From Hyphococcus sp. (GTDB lineage: Bacteria; Pseudomonadota; Alphaproteobacteria; Caulobacterales; Parvularculaceae): 64,000 nucleotides of DNA. The translations under genes were made by a program, and so were the position numbers. A model generated the notes under the pieces. It saw nothing but the letters and a program-made list of their open reading frames with translations, searched no databases and had not been told where the DNA came from. Of this stretch, positions 44,949 through 53,744 are shown piece by piece. The DNA lies in contig JANQON010000003.1 in assembly GCA_028289605.1 (NCBI GenBank), forward strand, positions 1 to 64,000, written 5' to 3'. Position 1 is the first letter of the stretch, and each line of letters starts with the position of its first letter.

Positions 44949-45232
44949 AGGCAGTAACCGGCAATCGCCTTACGGACGGCGCCGTCGTCTATCTGGCCGA
45001 CGACGATCAGTGGACGGTGCAACTATCTCGCGCAGTGAGGATCGGGGACAATGATGCACTCGACGCCCTTTCCGCCGCGCAGACCAGGGTCCATGAAATT
45101 GCGGACGCATATCTAATCGATATTGCTGAAAACGGCGCTCCGGGCGGGCGCGCCCGTATTCGCGAATCGATCCGCCGCGCCGGCCCGACCGTGCGTCCCG
45201 ATCTTGCCCGCCAGCAGGAGACGGCGGCGTGA
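44945..45232 (+). CDS. DUF2849 protein in sulfite reductase operon
   Basis: A 95-residue protein of the alphaproteobacterial DUF2849 family, found between cysG and the sulfite reductase gene. Visible signatures are GNRLTDGAVVYLA near the start and PVRPDL-like basic C-terminus (TVRPDLARQQ). It may serve siroheme delivery or reductase assembly, by context only. It overlaps cysG and the GST gene by four bases at each end. Confidence 0.85.
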   Translation: MKAVTGNRLTDGAVVYLADDDQWTVQLSRAVRIGDNDALDALSAAQTRVHEIADAYLIDIAENGAPGGRARIRESIRRAGPTVRPDLARQQETAA

Positions 45233-45843
45233 GCGCGCTGACGCTATATGGCGACCCGATCAGCGGGAACTGCCTCAAAACCAAGTGGACGGCGGATTAT
45301 CTCGGCCTCGATTATGAGTGGGTTCCGCTCGACATCATGAAGGGCGAAACGCGCACGGATGAATTTCTCGCCGTCAATCCGTTCGGGCAAATTCCCGCCG
45401 CGGCGCTTCCCGATGGGCGCGTACTGACGCAGTCGAATGCGATCATCACCTATCTGGCGGAAAGCACAGGCGACGGTCGCCTGTTGCCGGCCAATCCGTA
45501 TGATCGCGCCTCAGTCTTCAAATGGCTCTTCTGGGAGCAGAACTCCCATGAACCCTATGTCGCCGGACGACGGTTCCGCAAAGCCTATAAGGGGCTTTCC
45601 GACGCAGAGATTGACGCGGAGTGGCTGCCGCGCGGATACGCTGCATTCGACCTCATGGAAGAGACCCTTCAGCAAACGGATTATCTTGCCGGAGACGCGT
45701 TGACGCTCGCTGATATCGCCGTCGTCGCCTATACGCGCTGCGCAGACGAGGGTGGTTTCAGCCTGGAAGACTATCCGTCCATTCGTGCGTGGATTGCGCG
45801 TGTTGAGGGCGATCTCAAAATCGACAAGCCAGGGCCAGCCTGA
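45229..45843 (+). CDS. Glutathione S-transferase family protein inside the sulfate operon
   Basis: A 204-residue GST: the thioredoxin-fold domain has LTLYGDPISGNCLKTKW with serine at the usual catalytic position, QIPAAALPDGRVLTQSNAI for the glutathione-binding cis-proline and acid-serine motifs, and a helical C-terminal domain with LTLADIAVVAYT. GTG 45229 overlaps the DUF2849 stop by four bases, and its stop overlaps the reductase ATG by one. This insertion is unusual for the operon. It may handle sulfur-linked substrates, but function is unproven. Confidence 0.87.
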   Translation: MSALTLYGDPISGNCLKTKWTADYLGLDYEWVPLDIMKGETRTDEFLAVNPFGQIPAAALPDGRVLTQSNAIITYLAESTGDGRLLPANPYDRASVFKWLFWEQNSHEPYVAGRRFRKAYKGLSDAEIDAEWLPRGYAAFDLMEETLQQTDYLAGDALTLADIAVVAYTRCADEGGFSLEDYPSIRAWIARVEGDLKIDKPGPA

Positions 45844-47498
45844 TGTATCGCTATGACGAATTCGACGCGACCATGGTCGCCGAACGGGTGCGGCAGTTTC
45901 GCGGCCAGGTCGAGCGGCGGCTGTCGGGCGATCTGTCGGAAGAGGAGTTCAAGCCGCTGCGGCTGATGAACGGGCTCTATCTGCAGCTGCACGCCTATAT
46001 GCTGCGGGTCGCGATTCCTTACGGCACGCTTTCTTCCGCGCAGATGCGGGCGTTGGCTGAAGCGGCGCGCAAATACGACAAGGGATACGCTCATTTCACG
46101 ACGCGCCAAAACCTTCAATACAACTGGCCGGCCCTCGTCGACGTGCCCGATCTCCTGGACGATCTTGCAAAGGTGGAAATGCACGCCATCCAGACCTCTG
46201 GCAACTGCATCCGCAATGTGACGTCGGATCAATATGCGGGCGCCGCCGAAGGTGAAGTCGAGGATCCGCGAATTTGGTGCGAGGTTATTCGTCAGTGGTC
46301 GACGTTTCATCCCGAATTTTCGTTTTTGCCGCGTAAGTTCAAGATTGCCGTAACGGCGTCAGACCATGATCGCGCGGCGATCAAGGTTCATGATATTGGC
46401 CTGCGCCTGCACAAGAACGATCAGGGCGAAGCTGGATTTGAAGTGATTGTCGGCGGCGGCCTTGGGCGCACGCCTTACATCGGTCACACGATCCGAGAGT
46501 TTCTGCCGAAGCGCCATCTGCTTTCCTATCTGGAGGCGATCCTGCGCGTCTACAATCTGCAGGGTCGACGCGACAATGCCTACAAGGCGCGCATCAAGAT
46601 CCTCGTCAACGCCACGGGCGGAGACGATTTCGCCGGTCTCGTTGAGGAAGAGTGGAGCAAGATCGACAAAAAGGAAATCGATCTGCCTGCAGAAGAAATC
46701 GCGCGAATCGAAGATTATTTCGCGCCGCCCGCCTTTGAGGCGCTGTCGGCGGACAGCGAAGCATTCGAGCAGAAACGCAAGGAAGATCAAGCATTTGACC
46801 GCTGGGCGCGGCTCAATACTCACGCCCACAAAGCGCCGGGATATGCGATCGTCAATATTTCGCTGAAGCCGATTTCGGGCATTCCCGGCGATGCGACGGA
46901 CAAAGAGATGGACGCAGTCGCGGCGATTGCAGAGCAGTATTCGTTTGATGAGGTCCGGGTGACCCACGAGCAGAATTTGGTTCTGCCGCATGTCCGGAAG
47001 GATAATCTTTACACGGTATATAAAGCGCTTGACGCAGCAGGGCTCGCCACCGCGAATATCGGCCTGGTCTCCGACATCATCGCATGCCCCGGACTGGATT
47101 ATTGCTCGCTGGCGAACACACGTTCCATTCCGATCGCTCAGCGCATTTCAGAACGGTTCGCCGACCTCGGCCAGCAAGAAGACATCGGCGAGCTGAAGAT
47201 CAAAATCTCAGGATGCATCAACGCCTGCGGCCATCATCACGTCGGCCATATCGGCATTCTGGGCGTTGATAAGAAAGGCGAGGAATTTTACCAGATCACC
47301 CTCGGGGGATCCGGCGCAGAAGACGCATCGATCGGCGAGATCGCCGGGCGCGGCCTGTCCTCGGATGAAGTGGTCGACGCCGTTGAGAAGCTGGTCGAAT
47401 TTTATCGTCAACATCGTCAGGGTGGGGAACGGTTTCTCGACGCCTATCGCCGTCTTGGGGCGGACAAATTCAAGGAGGCGCTTTATGCCGCTGCTTAA
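45843..47498 (+). CDS. cysI: Sulfite/nitrite reductase (siroheme hemoprotein)
   Basis: A 551-residue siroheme and [4Fe-4S] enzyme for six-electron reduction of sulfite to sulfide (or nitrite to ammonia). The iron-sulfur/siroheme cysteines are CPGLDYC and CINAC within SGCINACGHHHVG. The ferredoxin-like repeats (HFTTRQNLQYNW, VRVTHEQNLVLPHV) are in the right order. Its place between siroheme synthase and APS reductase argues for sulfite reduction. No flavoprotein subunit is seen, so the electron donor is unknown. Confidence 0.92.
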   Translation: MYRYDEFDATMVAERVRQFRGQVERRLSGDLSEEEFKPLRLMNGLYLQLHAYMLRVAIPYGTLSSAQMRALAEAARKYDKGYAHFTTRQNLQYNWPALVDVPDLLDDLAKVEMHAIQTSGNCIRNVTSDQYAGAAEGEVEDPRIWCEVIRQWSTFHPEFSFLPRKFKIAVTASDHDRAAIKVHDIGLRLHKNDQGEAGFEVIVGGGLGRTPYIGHTIREFLPKRHLLSYLEAILRVYNLQGRRDNAYKARIKILVNATGGDDFAGLVEEEWSKIDKKEIDLPAEEIARIEDYFAPPAFEALSADSEAFEQKRKEDQAFDRWARLNTHAHKAPGYAIVNISLKPISGIPGDATDKEMDAVAAIAEQYSFDEVRVTHEQNLVLPHVRKDNLYTVYKALDAAGLATANIGLVSDIIACPGLDYCSLANTRSIPIAQRISERFADLGQQEDIGELKIKISGCINACGHHHVGHIGILGVDKKGEEFYQITLGGSGAEDASIGEIAGRGLSSDEVVDAVEKLVEFYRQHRQGGERFLDAYRRLGADKFKEALYAAA

Positions 47499-47949
47499 GT
47501 TTTCCGGAAACCGGCTCTACCCGGCCGTTGAAGAGGCTAAGAACGAGGTGACGCTTGACGAATGGCGCGCCAACAGGTTCGCCCATGCGGATGCGACGGC
47601 GCTCGTCGTGCCCAACGACGCTGATATCAGCGATATCGGTGCGGACGTTTCCGGCTTCAGCGCGATAATTCTTGAGTTTCCTGCGTTTAAAGACGGGCGC
47701 GCCTACAGCCAGGCGCGGCTCCTGCGCGAACGGTTCGGCTTCGCCGGCGAGATTCGCGCCCGAGGCGCGGTCCTGCGCGATCAATTGTTTTTCATGAAGC
47801 GGTGCGGTTTTGACGCCTTTGAGTTTTCCGGTCCGAACGCAGACGCCGCGGCCGGCGCCATGCATGAATTCTCGTTCGCTTATCAAGGCGCCGCCGACGA
47901 CTACGATCCTGTTTGGCGCCGGCGTTTGTCGCGCGCAGCGGCCGCGTAA
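47485..47949 (+). CDS. DUF934 protein (sulfite reductase-associated)
   Basis: A 154-residue protein of the DUF934 family encoded beside cysI and cysH in many proteobacteria. Visible family features are FPAFKDGRAYSQARLLRERF, GEIRARGAVLRDQLFFMKR and GFDAFEFSG. ATG 47485 lies 14 bases inside the cysI 3' end, with AAGGAGG at 47472-47478. Probably part of the sulfite reductase system, role undefined. Confidence 0.88.
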   Translation: MPLLKFSGNRLYPAVEEAKNEVTLDEWRANRFAHADATALVVPNDADISDIGADVSGFSAIILEFPAFKDGRAYSQARLLRERFGFAGEIRARGAVLRDQLFFMKRCGFDAFEFSGPNADAAAGAMHEFSFAYQGAADDYDPVWRRRLSRAAAA

Positions 47950-47961
47950 AGGAGCCGTCTC

Positions 47962-48699
47962 ATGACCGCCAACGCCGCTGTGCGGCGCACCGTTCGCGCA
48001 AGCGATCTTTCCGATCGCGAACTAAAAGCGCGCCGGCTGTCGATGCAGTTTTCGGCAAGCGATGCGCGGGAGATCCTCAATCACGCGATCGCGGAGGAGT
48101 TTTCGGGGCGGATTGCGCTGGTTTCCTCATTCGGGGCGGAGTCGGCCGCGCTATTGCATTTGGTCGCGGACGTTGATCCGGCGACGCCTGTGATTTTTCT
48201 CGATACGGGCAAGCATTTCGCGCAAACCCTCAGCTATCGGAAAAAGCTCGCTAAACGCCTAGGGCTGCGCGATGTCCGCGATATCAATCCCGACGCCGCG
48301 GCGCTTACCGCGCGCGACCCGGACGGCGAGCTCTGGAAACAAGACGCCGACGCGTGCTGCACCTTGCGTAAGGTGGAGCCCCTGGTTCATGCGCTGGACG
48401 GTTTTGACGCCTGGATTACGGGCCGCAAACAGTTCCATGGCGGCGGCCGCGCAAACCTGCCGGCGTTCGAAGCGTCCGGCGCGCATATCAAGGTCAATCC
48501 CCTCATCCGCTGGACGAAGAGCGATATCGACGCATACGCCGCAGCAAACAGCCTTGAGGCGCACCCGCTCGTTGATCAGGGATATCCCTCCATCGGTTGC
48601 TGGCCGTGCACCCATCCCGCAACTGGTAACGATATTCGAGCCGGCCGATGGCGCGGCGCCGCGAAAACGGAGTGCGGTATTCATAACGCGTCCGCTTAA
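47962..48699 (+). CDS. cysH: Assimilatory APS/PAPS reductase
   Basis: It reduces activated sulfate to sulfite. The 245 residues have a nucleotide-binding segment (LVSSFGAESAALLHL) and the [4Fe-4S] cysteine signature of APS reductases: DACCTLRKVEPL and GCWPCTHPAT, plus a C-terminal catalytic cysteine in ECGIH. This cysteine set points to APS rather than PAPS as substrate. It lies 12 bases after DUF934 and ends four bases into the convergent CPBP gene. Partner cysD/cysN genes are not in the window. Confidence 0.92.
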   Translation: MTANAAVRRTVRASDLSDRELKARRLSMQFSASDAREILNHAIAEEFSGRIALVSSFGAESAALLHLVADVDPATPVIFLDTGKHFAQTLSYRKKLAKRLGLRDVRDINPDAAALTARDPDGELWKQDADACCTLRKVEPLVHALDGFDAWITGRKQFHGGGRANLPAFEASGAHIKVNPLIRWTKSDIDAYAAANSLEAHPLVDQGYPSIGCWPCTHPATGNDIRAGRWRGAAKTECGIHNASA

Positions 48700-49445
48700 G
48701 GCGACGTCGGCGTGAGCAGCTCCAGCATGGAAATCGAAAAATTGAGCGCGCCGTGAGCGAGAACGGGGGCCAGCAAACCGCCGGTGACGATGCGCAAAAA
48801 TCCGAAGATGGCGCCCGACGCCATCACCATGATCATTCCTGAGGGATAATACTGGATGTGGGTCAGGCCGAAGACCGCCGACGTGACGACAACGGCGCTC
48901 CACGCTGACCAGCCGCGGGCGAGAAGGCAGCCCAAGAACAATCCGCGAAAGGCGAATTCTTCGAACAGCGGCGCGGCGATGACGCCGGAAAAAAGATCGC
49001 CGGCGATGTTTTGCGACGTCACCGCATATTCATATCCCGGCCGATAGGCCGGCAGATCGCTTTGACCCGTCAGCATTTGCGCCGCCGACCCGATGAATCC
49101 CGACACGATGAAATCCACGATCACAAGGCCGGCGATCAAGGGAATGGTTTTCGCCGAAAAATCTCCGGCGACAGCGATTGATCCCCACAATCCGCGCGCG
49201 CGAAGCCAGGCGCGCAAGGCCAAAAAAGCGGCCATGATGACCAGGCCCCAATACATCATGGCGAGCGGGTGGTTCGGGTTCCACCACGGCGCCCAAACCG
49301 CCGCGGCGCTTTGCGGCGCAATGGCGGCGTGAAAGGCGGCGAGCAGGCTCACCGACCAGGGAAACAGAAACAGCGCCGCGACGGCCCAAAACAGCGCCGC
49401 AACCCAATAGTCGGAGAGGTCTTTGGGTGCGTTCTCCGACCTCAT
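48696..49445 (-). CDS. CPBP family intramembrane protease
   Basis: A 249-residue polytopic protein with CAAX-like protease motifs: FEEFAFRGLFLG (glutamates and arginine), FGLTHIQYYP and LAHGALNFS with the distal histidine. It has about seven helices. It is a second, divergent family member besides the one at 24.8 kb. The 3' end overlaps cysH by four bases in antisense. Substrate unknown. Confidence 0.84.
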   Translation of the reverse strand: MRSENAPKDLSDYWVAALFWAVAALFLFPWSVSLLAAFHAAIAPQSAAAVWAPWWNPNHPLAMMYWGLVIMAAFLALRAWLRARGLWGSIAVAGDFSAKTIPLIAGLVIVDFIVSGFIGSAAQMLTGQSDLPAYRPGYEYAVTSQNIAGDLFSGVIAAPLFEEFAFRGLFLGCLLARGWSAWSAVVVTSAVFGLTHIQYYPSGMIMVMASGAIFGFLRIVTGGLLAPVLAHGALNFSISMLELLTPTSP

Positions 49446-49455
49446 CGGCGCCTCT

Positions 49456-50307
49456 TTATAAGTCTAGTCGCGATACAAAGCCTTGGATGGCCTCCAGCGC
49501 CGCGGGTTCCGTCATCATCGGCGCATGACCGATGCGCGGCACTTTCACATAGGCAAATCCCGGCCTCGCAGCGCGCATCTTCTCGATAATCGGCGGCGTC
49601 AGCAGATCGCTCAGGTCGCCGTGGACAAGCAATGTCGGGGTCGGCTTCATTCCCTCCCAAGCGGACCACAGATCCGGCGCCGGACCGTTTTCGGCGAGCG
49701 CCTCGGCGATTTTCGGGTCGTAGTCGAGCACATAGCCGTCGCCGGTTTCGCGAAACGTCCGCTTGGCGAAGGTAAGCCATTCGGCGTCAGTCGCATCGGG
49801 GAAGGCGACGTCGTTGATCGCCTTGATCCGCGCCGCCGCTTCTTCCCAAGACGACGCCGGCCCCGTTGATTGGCCGACATAGCCCGCGATCCGCGCAATT
49901 CCCTCCGGCGCCAGATCCGGCCCGACATCGTTGATGACCGCGGCGGCGACCCGGTCCGGCGCCTTTTCATGGGTAAGCATCGTGGTGATGCCGCCAAGGG
50001 AGGTTCCGACGAAAATGGCCCGGGACCAATTCAAGGCGTCCAGAACGCGAAGGATGTCGTCCCGATAGGTTGTCGGAAAGTAATTGGCCGCATGCGGATC
50101 GCGATCAGAGCGGCCTCGCCCCCGCAGCGAGACGGCTGCGACAGTCCGGCCCGATGCCGCTAGGATCGACCCGATATCGTCAAAATCAGCGGCGTTTCGG
50201 GTCAAGCCGGGAATGCAGACCACGGGCGCCTTGTCGCCGCTCCCGTGCAGGCGGACTTCCAGTCCGATGCCGTTTTCGACTTCGATATGTGTTGTTTGGA
50301 ATGCCAT
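49456..50307 (-). CDS. Alpha/beta hydrolase
   Basis: A 283-residue hydrolase with VVCIPGLTRNAADFDDIG for the oxyanion region, nucleophile serine in FVGTSLGGIT, and catalytic histidine in RIGHAPMMTEP. The acid is likely the aspartate in HGDLSDLLTP. ATG 50307 is chosen since the extra 14 upstream codons look out of family. Substrate unknown. It lies 10 bases upstream of the CPBP gene on the same strand, so they may be co-transcribed. Confidence 0.85.
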   Translation of the reverse strand: MAFQTTHIEVENGIGLEVRLHGSGDKAPVVCIPGLTRNAADFDDIGSILAASGRTVAAVSLRGRGRSDRDPHAANYFPTTYRDDILRVLDALNWSRAIFVGTSLGGITTMLTHEKAPDRVAAAVINDVGPDLAPEGIARIAGYVGQSTGPASSWEEAAARIKAINDVAFPDATDAEWLTFAKRTFRETGDGYVLDYDPKIAEALAENGPAPDLWSAWEGMKPTPTLLVHGDLSDLLTPPIIEKMRAARPGFAYVKVPRIGHAPMMTEPAALEAIQGFVSRLDL

Positions 50308-50349
50308 CGGCTGTGATTCGTTCCGTGCGGTGAAAACCACGCCCTTCAT

Positions 50350-50688
50350 GGGCTTTCACGGGGCCAAGGGCAACAATCGCCGGCGATATGACGCGGGTGC
50401 GTTAGGGAATTATTTACAATTGTTACGAGTGTCTTAACCCAGACGCCTCTCCTGTTGCCAAAAGGGAACGGTCCGGATCTGAGCGTTAAAATAGAGAGTT
50501 TATTGGTTGACGGATTTGCAAGCGACCTCCTAGCTTTCCCGCAACTGCGCCGATCTTCGCCGGTCTGCGCAGTAAGGAATTCGCTTCGGAGCCCTGGGCA
50601 ATTAGGTTTCGCGGCGAAATTGGGCTGGCGATTGAGCACCGACAACGAAGATCGGGCTTTATCGCCATTGTAAACCGGAGGGATATCC
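50350..50688. other. Promoter and leader region of the TonB receptor gene
   Basis: There is no gene in this 339-base gap. An AT-rich patch around 50405-50430 (ttatttacaattgttacg) may carry the promoter of the receptor gene or the divergent hydrolase. The last 20 bases include GGAGG at 50679-50683 ahead of the ATG at 50689. No riboswitch or sRNA recognised. Confidence 0.35.
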
Positions 50689-53604
50689 ATGAAAAGCTCA
50701 ACCATAATGGGTCGGCTTCTGTGCACGACCGTGCTTTCGGGCGCGGCGTTCGCGGCGGCGACCCCTGCCTTGGCGCAGGACGGCGACGACGACACCATCG
50801 TCGTGACCGGCTCGCGTCTCCCGCAGGCCAACCTCATTAGCTCCAGCCCCATCACGCAAGTTGACTCAGAAGAATTTCAATATCGCGGCGTAACGCGGGT
50901 TGAAGACCTTCTGAACGACTTGCCGCAGGTCTTTGCTTCGAACTCCGCCGGCGACGCTAACGGCGCGACCGGTACGGCGACCGTCGACCTTCGCGGTCTT
51001 GGAACGGTTCGTACGCTGGTTCTGCAAAACGGCCGTCGTCTTCCCGCCGGTTCGCCGGGCGCAGGCGGCATCGCTCCCGACCTCAACTTCATTCCGGGCC
51101 AACTGATCGAACGCGTCGACGTCCTGACCGGCGGCGCCTCGGCGGCCTACGGTTCGGACGCGATCGCGGGCGTCGTCAACTTCATCATGCAAGATGATTT
51201 TGAAGGCTTTAAGTTCGACTATCAGTACGGCGTTTATCAGCACAACAACAACAACGAAGAGATTCAGCAAGTTGTCGGCGGCTCCGGCTTCCCGTTCCCG
51301 GAAGGCTCCACCTGGGGCGGCGGCACGCATGAATTCAGCGCCGTCATCGGCGCAAACACCGGCGACGGCCGCGGCAACGTCACGGCTTACGCGACCTATC
51401 GTTCGGTGCAGGAAGTGTTGCAAAGCGAGCGGGATTACTCCGCCTGTGCGCTCGGCGGCAATGCGACCGACGGCTTCTCGTGCGCCGGTTCTTCGACTAT
51501 TCCGACAGGTCGTTTCACGGCCTTTGGTCTCGTCGATCCGAACTTTGACTTCACGATCGACCAATCTTCCGGCGATTTCCGGGATATTGACCTCGACTCG
51601 TCGGACGGCACCAGCGACCTCTACAACTACGGGCCGCTGAACTACTACCAGCGTCCGGACGAACGCATCACGCTTGGCGGTTTCGCTCACTATGAAATCA
51701 ACCGTCACGCTGACGTTTATCTTGAAGTCGGGTTCATGGATGACCGCACGGTGGCGCAGATTGCTCCTTCCGGCGCGTTCTTCGTGACCTCGTCCCTGTC
51801 TTGCGGCAGCCCGCTGCTGTCCGCCCAACAATTCCAGTCAATCTGCGGCGACTATGGCCTGACGACGGCCGACACGCAGACCGTCTTTATCGGTCGCCGG
51901 AACGTCGAAGGCGCGCCGCGCCAGTCCGACCTCCGTCACACGACCTGGCGCACGGTGCTCGGCGTTCGGGGCGAGATCGACGACAACTGGAACTACGACC
52001 TGTTCCTGAACTACGGTGAAAACAGCTTCACCAACGTTTATCGGAACGATCTGTCGATCACCAACATTCAGCGTGCGTTGAATGTTGTGGACGACGGTTC
52101 CGGCAATGCGGTCTGTCAGTCCGTTCTCGACGGGTCTGATCCGAACTGTGTGCCCTGGAACATCTTCACCCCGGGCGGCGCCGATGTGACGCAAGCAGCG
52201 CTGAACTACATCACGCTGCCGCTGTTCGCACGCGGCGGCACGGAGCAGACGAACATCGTCGGCTTTGTCAGCGGTGATCTGGGCGGCTACGGCATGAAGT
52301 CGCCGTGGGCGGACGACGCCATTCAGGCGGCGTTCGGTTTCGAATATCGTGAAGAGTTCCTCGATTTCGAACCCGATCAGGGCTTCCTCTCCGGCGACGG
52401 CGCCGGTCAGGGCGGACCGACCAACGCCGCCAAAGGCCGTCTTGACGCCTACGAATTCTTCACTGAATTCGCTATTCCCCTGGCGCAGGGCGCGGCGTTC
52501 GCAGAGGAGTTGATGTTCGAAACCGGGTATCGTTACTCGACCTACTCGACCGACATCGACACCAACACGTACAAGTTCGCGCTGTCATGGGCGCCGACGT
52601 CGGACATCAAAGTCCGCGGCTCGTATCAGCGCGCTGTTCGTCATGCGAACATTCGCGAACTGTTCCGTCCGTCGGGCATTGGTCTGTTCGACCTCGACGA
52701 GGGCGCCAACGGCTTCTTCGATCCGTGCTCGGGCCCGACCCCGGCGCGTTCGCTCGCCGACTGTGCGAATACGGGCGTGACAGCCGCGCAATACGGCAAC
52801 ATCGCCGACTCGCCGGCCGGTCAGTTCAACGCCATCTTCGGCGGCAACCCGGATCTGACGCCGGAGAAATCCGACACGTTCTCCGCCGGCGTGATCATCA
52901 CGCCAGGAGCGATCCCGGGTCTCAGCCTGACCGTCGACTGGTATTCCATCGACGTCCAAGGCGCGATCGGTCCGGTTGATCCGGCCACGATCCTGACCCA
53001 GTGTCTCGACACGGGCGATCCGACGTTCTGTAGCCTCATCAATCGCGGCGTCACCGGCAACGGCACGCTGTGGCTTGGTCAGGACAACATCGTTGCGACC
53101 GACCAGAACCTTGGTTTCTTCAAAACCAACGGCATCGACTTCCTGGGAACCTACGGGTTCGACACCGGGTACGGCGATCTGAACTTCCAGTGGAACGCCA
53201 CATACCTGTTGTCATATGAGCAACAACAGTTCCCGGGCGCTCCGATCGACAACTGCGAAGGCATCTTCTCTTCTGCTTGCGGCGCGCCGCGGCCGGAATG
53301 GACGTCTAACCTTCGCGCCACCTGGGGCACGCCTTGGGGCACTGATGTCTCCGCTTTCTGGCGCTACCTTGGCGGCGTCGGCGGTCCGGAGACCTTTGAT
53401 GCGATCAACTATGTTGATTTCGCTGCGATCCACCCGGTCAACGAAAATCTGACCATTCGGGCCGGCGTCAACAACATCTTCGACAAAGAGCCGCCGCTCA
53501 CGTCGTCGGCTGGTCCGTCGATCTTCGGGAACGGCAACACCTTCCCGGGCGTTTACGACGCGCTTGGCCGCTACATCTTTGCGGGCGCGACGATCAACTT
53601 CTAA
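50689..53604 (+). CDS. TonB-dependent outer-membrane receptor
   Basis: A 971-residue outer-membrane transporter. A signal peptide ends near PALAQ, a TonB-box-like TIVVTGSRL follows, then the plug (about residues 40-160) with RGLGTVRTLVLQNGRRLP and ASAAYGSDAIAGVVNF, and a beta-barrel ending in aromatic GATINF. Extracellular loops carry paired cysteines, including SACALGG-FSCAGSS, SCGSP-SICGD and NCEGIF-SACGAP. The substrate is unknown; siderophore, carbohydrate or peptide is possible. It has no linked partner gene. Confidence 0.92.
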   Translation: MKSSTIMGRLLCTTVLSGAAFAAATPALAQDGDDDTIVVTGSRLPQANLISSSPITQVDSEEFQYRGVTRVEDLLNDLPQVFASNSAGDANGATGTATVDLRGLGTVRTLVLQNGRRLPAGSPGAGGIAPDLNFIPGQLIERVDVLTGGASAAYGSDAIAGVVNFIMQDDFEGFKFDYQYGVYQHNNNNEEIQQVVGGSGFPFPEGSTWGGGTHEFSAVIGANTGDGRGNVTAYATYRSVQEVLQSERDYSACALGGNATDGFSCAGSSTIPTGRFTAFGLVDPNFDFTIDQSSGDFRDIDLDSSDGTSDLYNYGPLNYYQRPDERITLGGFAHYEINRHADVYLEVGFMDDRTVAQIAPSGAFFVTSSLSCGSPLLSAQQFQSICGDYGLTTADTQTVFIGRRNVEGAPRQSDLRHTTWRTVLGVRGEIDDNWNYDLFLNYGENSFTNVYRNDLSITNIQRALNVVDDGSGNAVCQSVLDGSDPNCVPWNIFTPGGADVTQAALNYITLPLFARGGTEQTNIVGFVSGDLGGYGMKSPWADDAIQAAFGFEYREEFLDFEPDQGFLSGDGAGQGGPTNAAKGRLDAYEFFTEFAIPLAQGAAFAEELMFETGYRYSTYSTDIDTNTYKFALSWAPTSDIKVRGSYQRAVRHANIRELFRPSGIGLFDLDEGANGFFDPCSGPTPARSLADCANTGVTAAQYGNIADSPAGQFNAIFGGNPDLTPEKSDTFSAGVIITPGAIPGLSLTVDWYSIDVQGAIGPVDPATILTQCLDTGDPTFCSLINRGVTGNGTLWLGQDNIVATDQNLGFFKTNGIDFLGTYGFDTGYGDLNFQWNATYLLSYEQQQFPGAPIDNCEGIFSSACGAPRPEWTSNLRATWGTPWGTDVSAFWRYLGGVGGPETFDAINYVDFAAIHPVNENLTIRAGVNNIFDKEPPLTSSAGPSIFGNGNTFPGVYDALGRYIFAGATINF

Positions 53605-53631
53605 GTCGACGCGATTACACAGCGAATAGAG

Positions 53632-53664
53632 AAACGGCGGGCTTTCGGGCCCGCCGTTTTTTTG
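53632..53664 (+). terminator. Strong intrinsic terminator after the TonB receptor
   Basis: A perfect 10-bp GC-rich stem (53633-53642 with 53649-53658) with a 6-base loop is followed by seven or more T. It lies 28 bases after the receptor stop, so it ends that transcript. Confidence 0.92.
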
Positions 53665-53744
53665 TTGCGTCATCGGTGCGACGCGCGCCTGCGTTGATTG
53701 CGGGAGCCAAAGCGCGGATAAAAGCGATATGAGAAAGACGGGAC

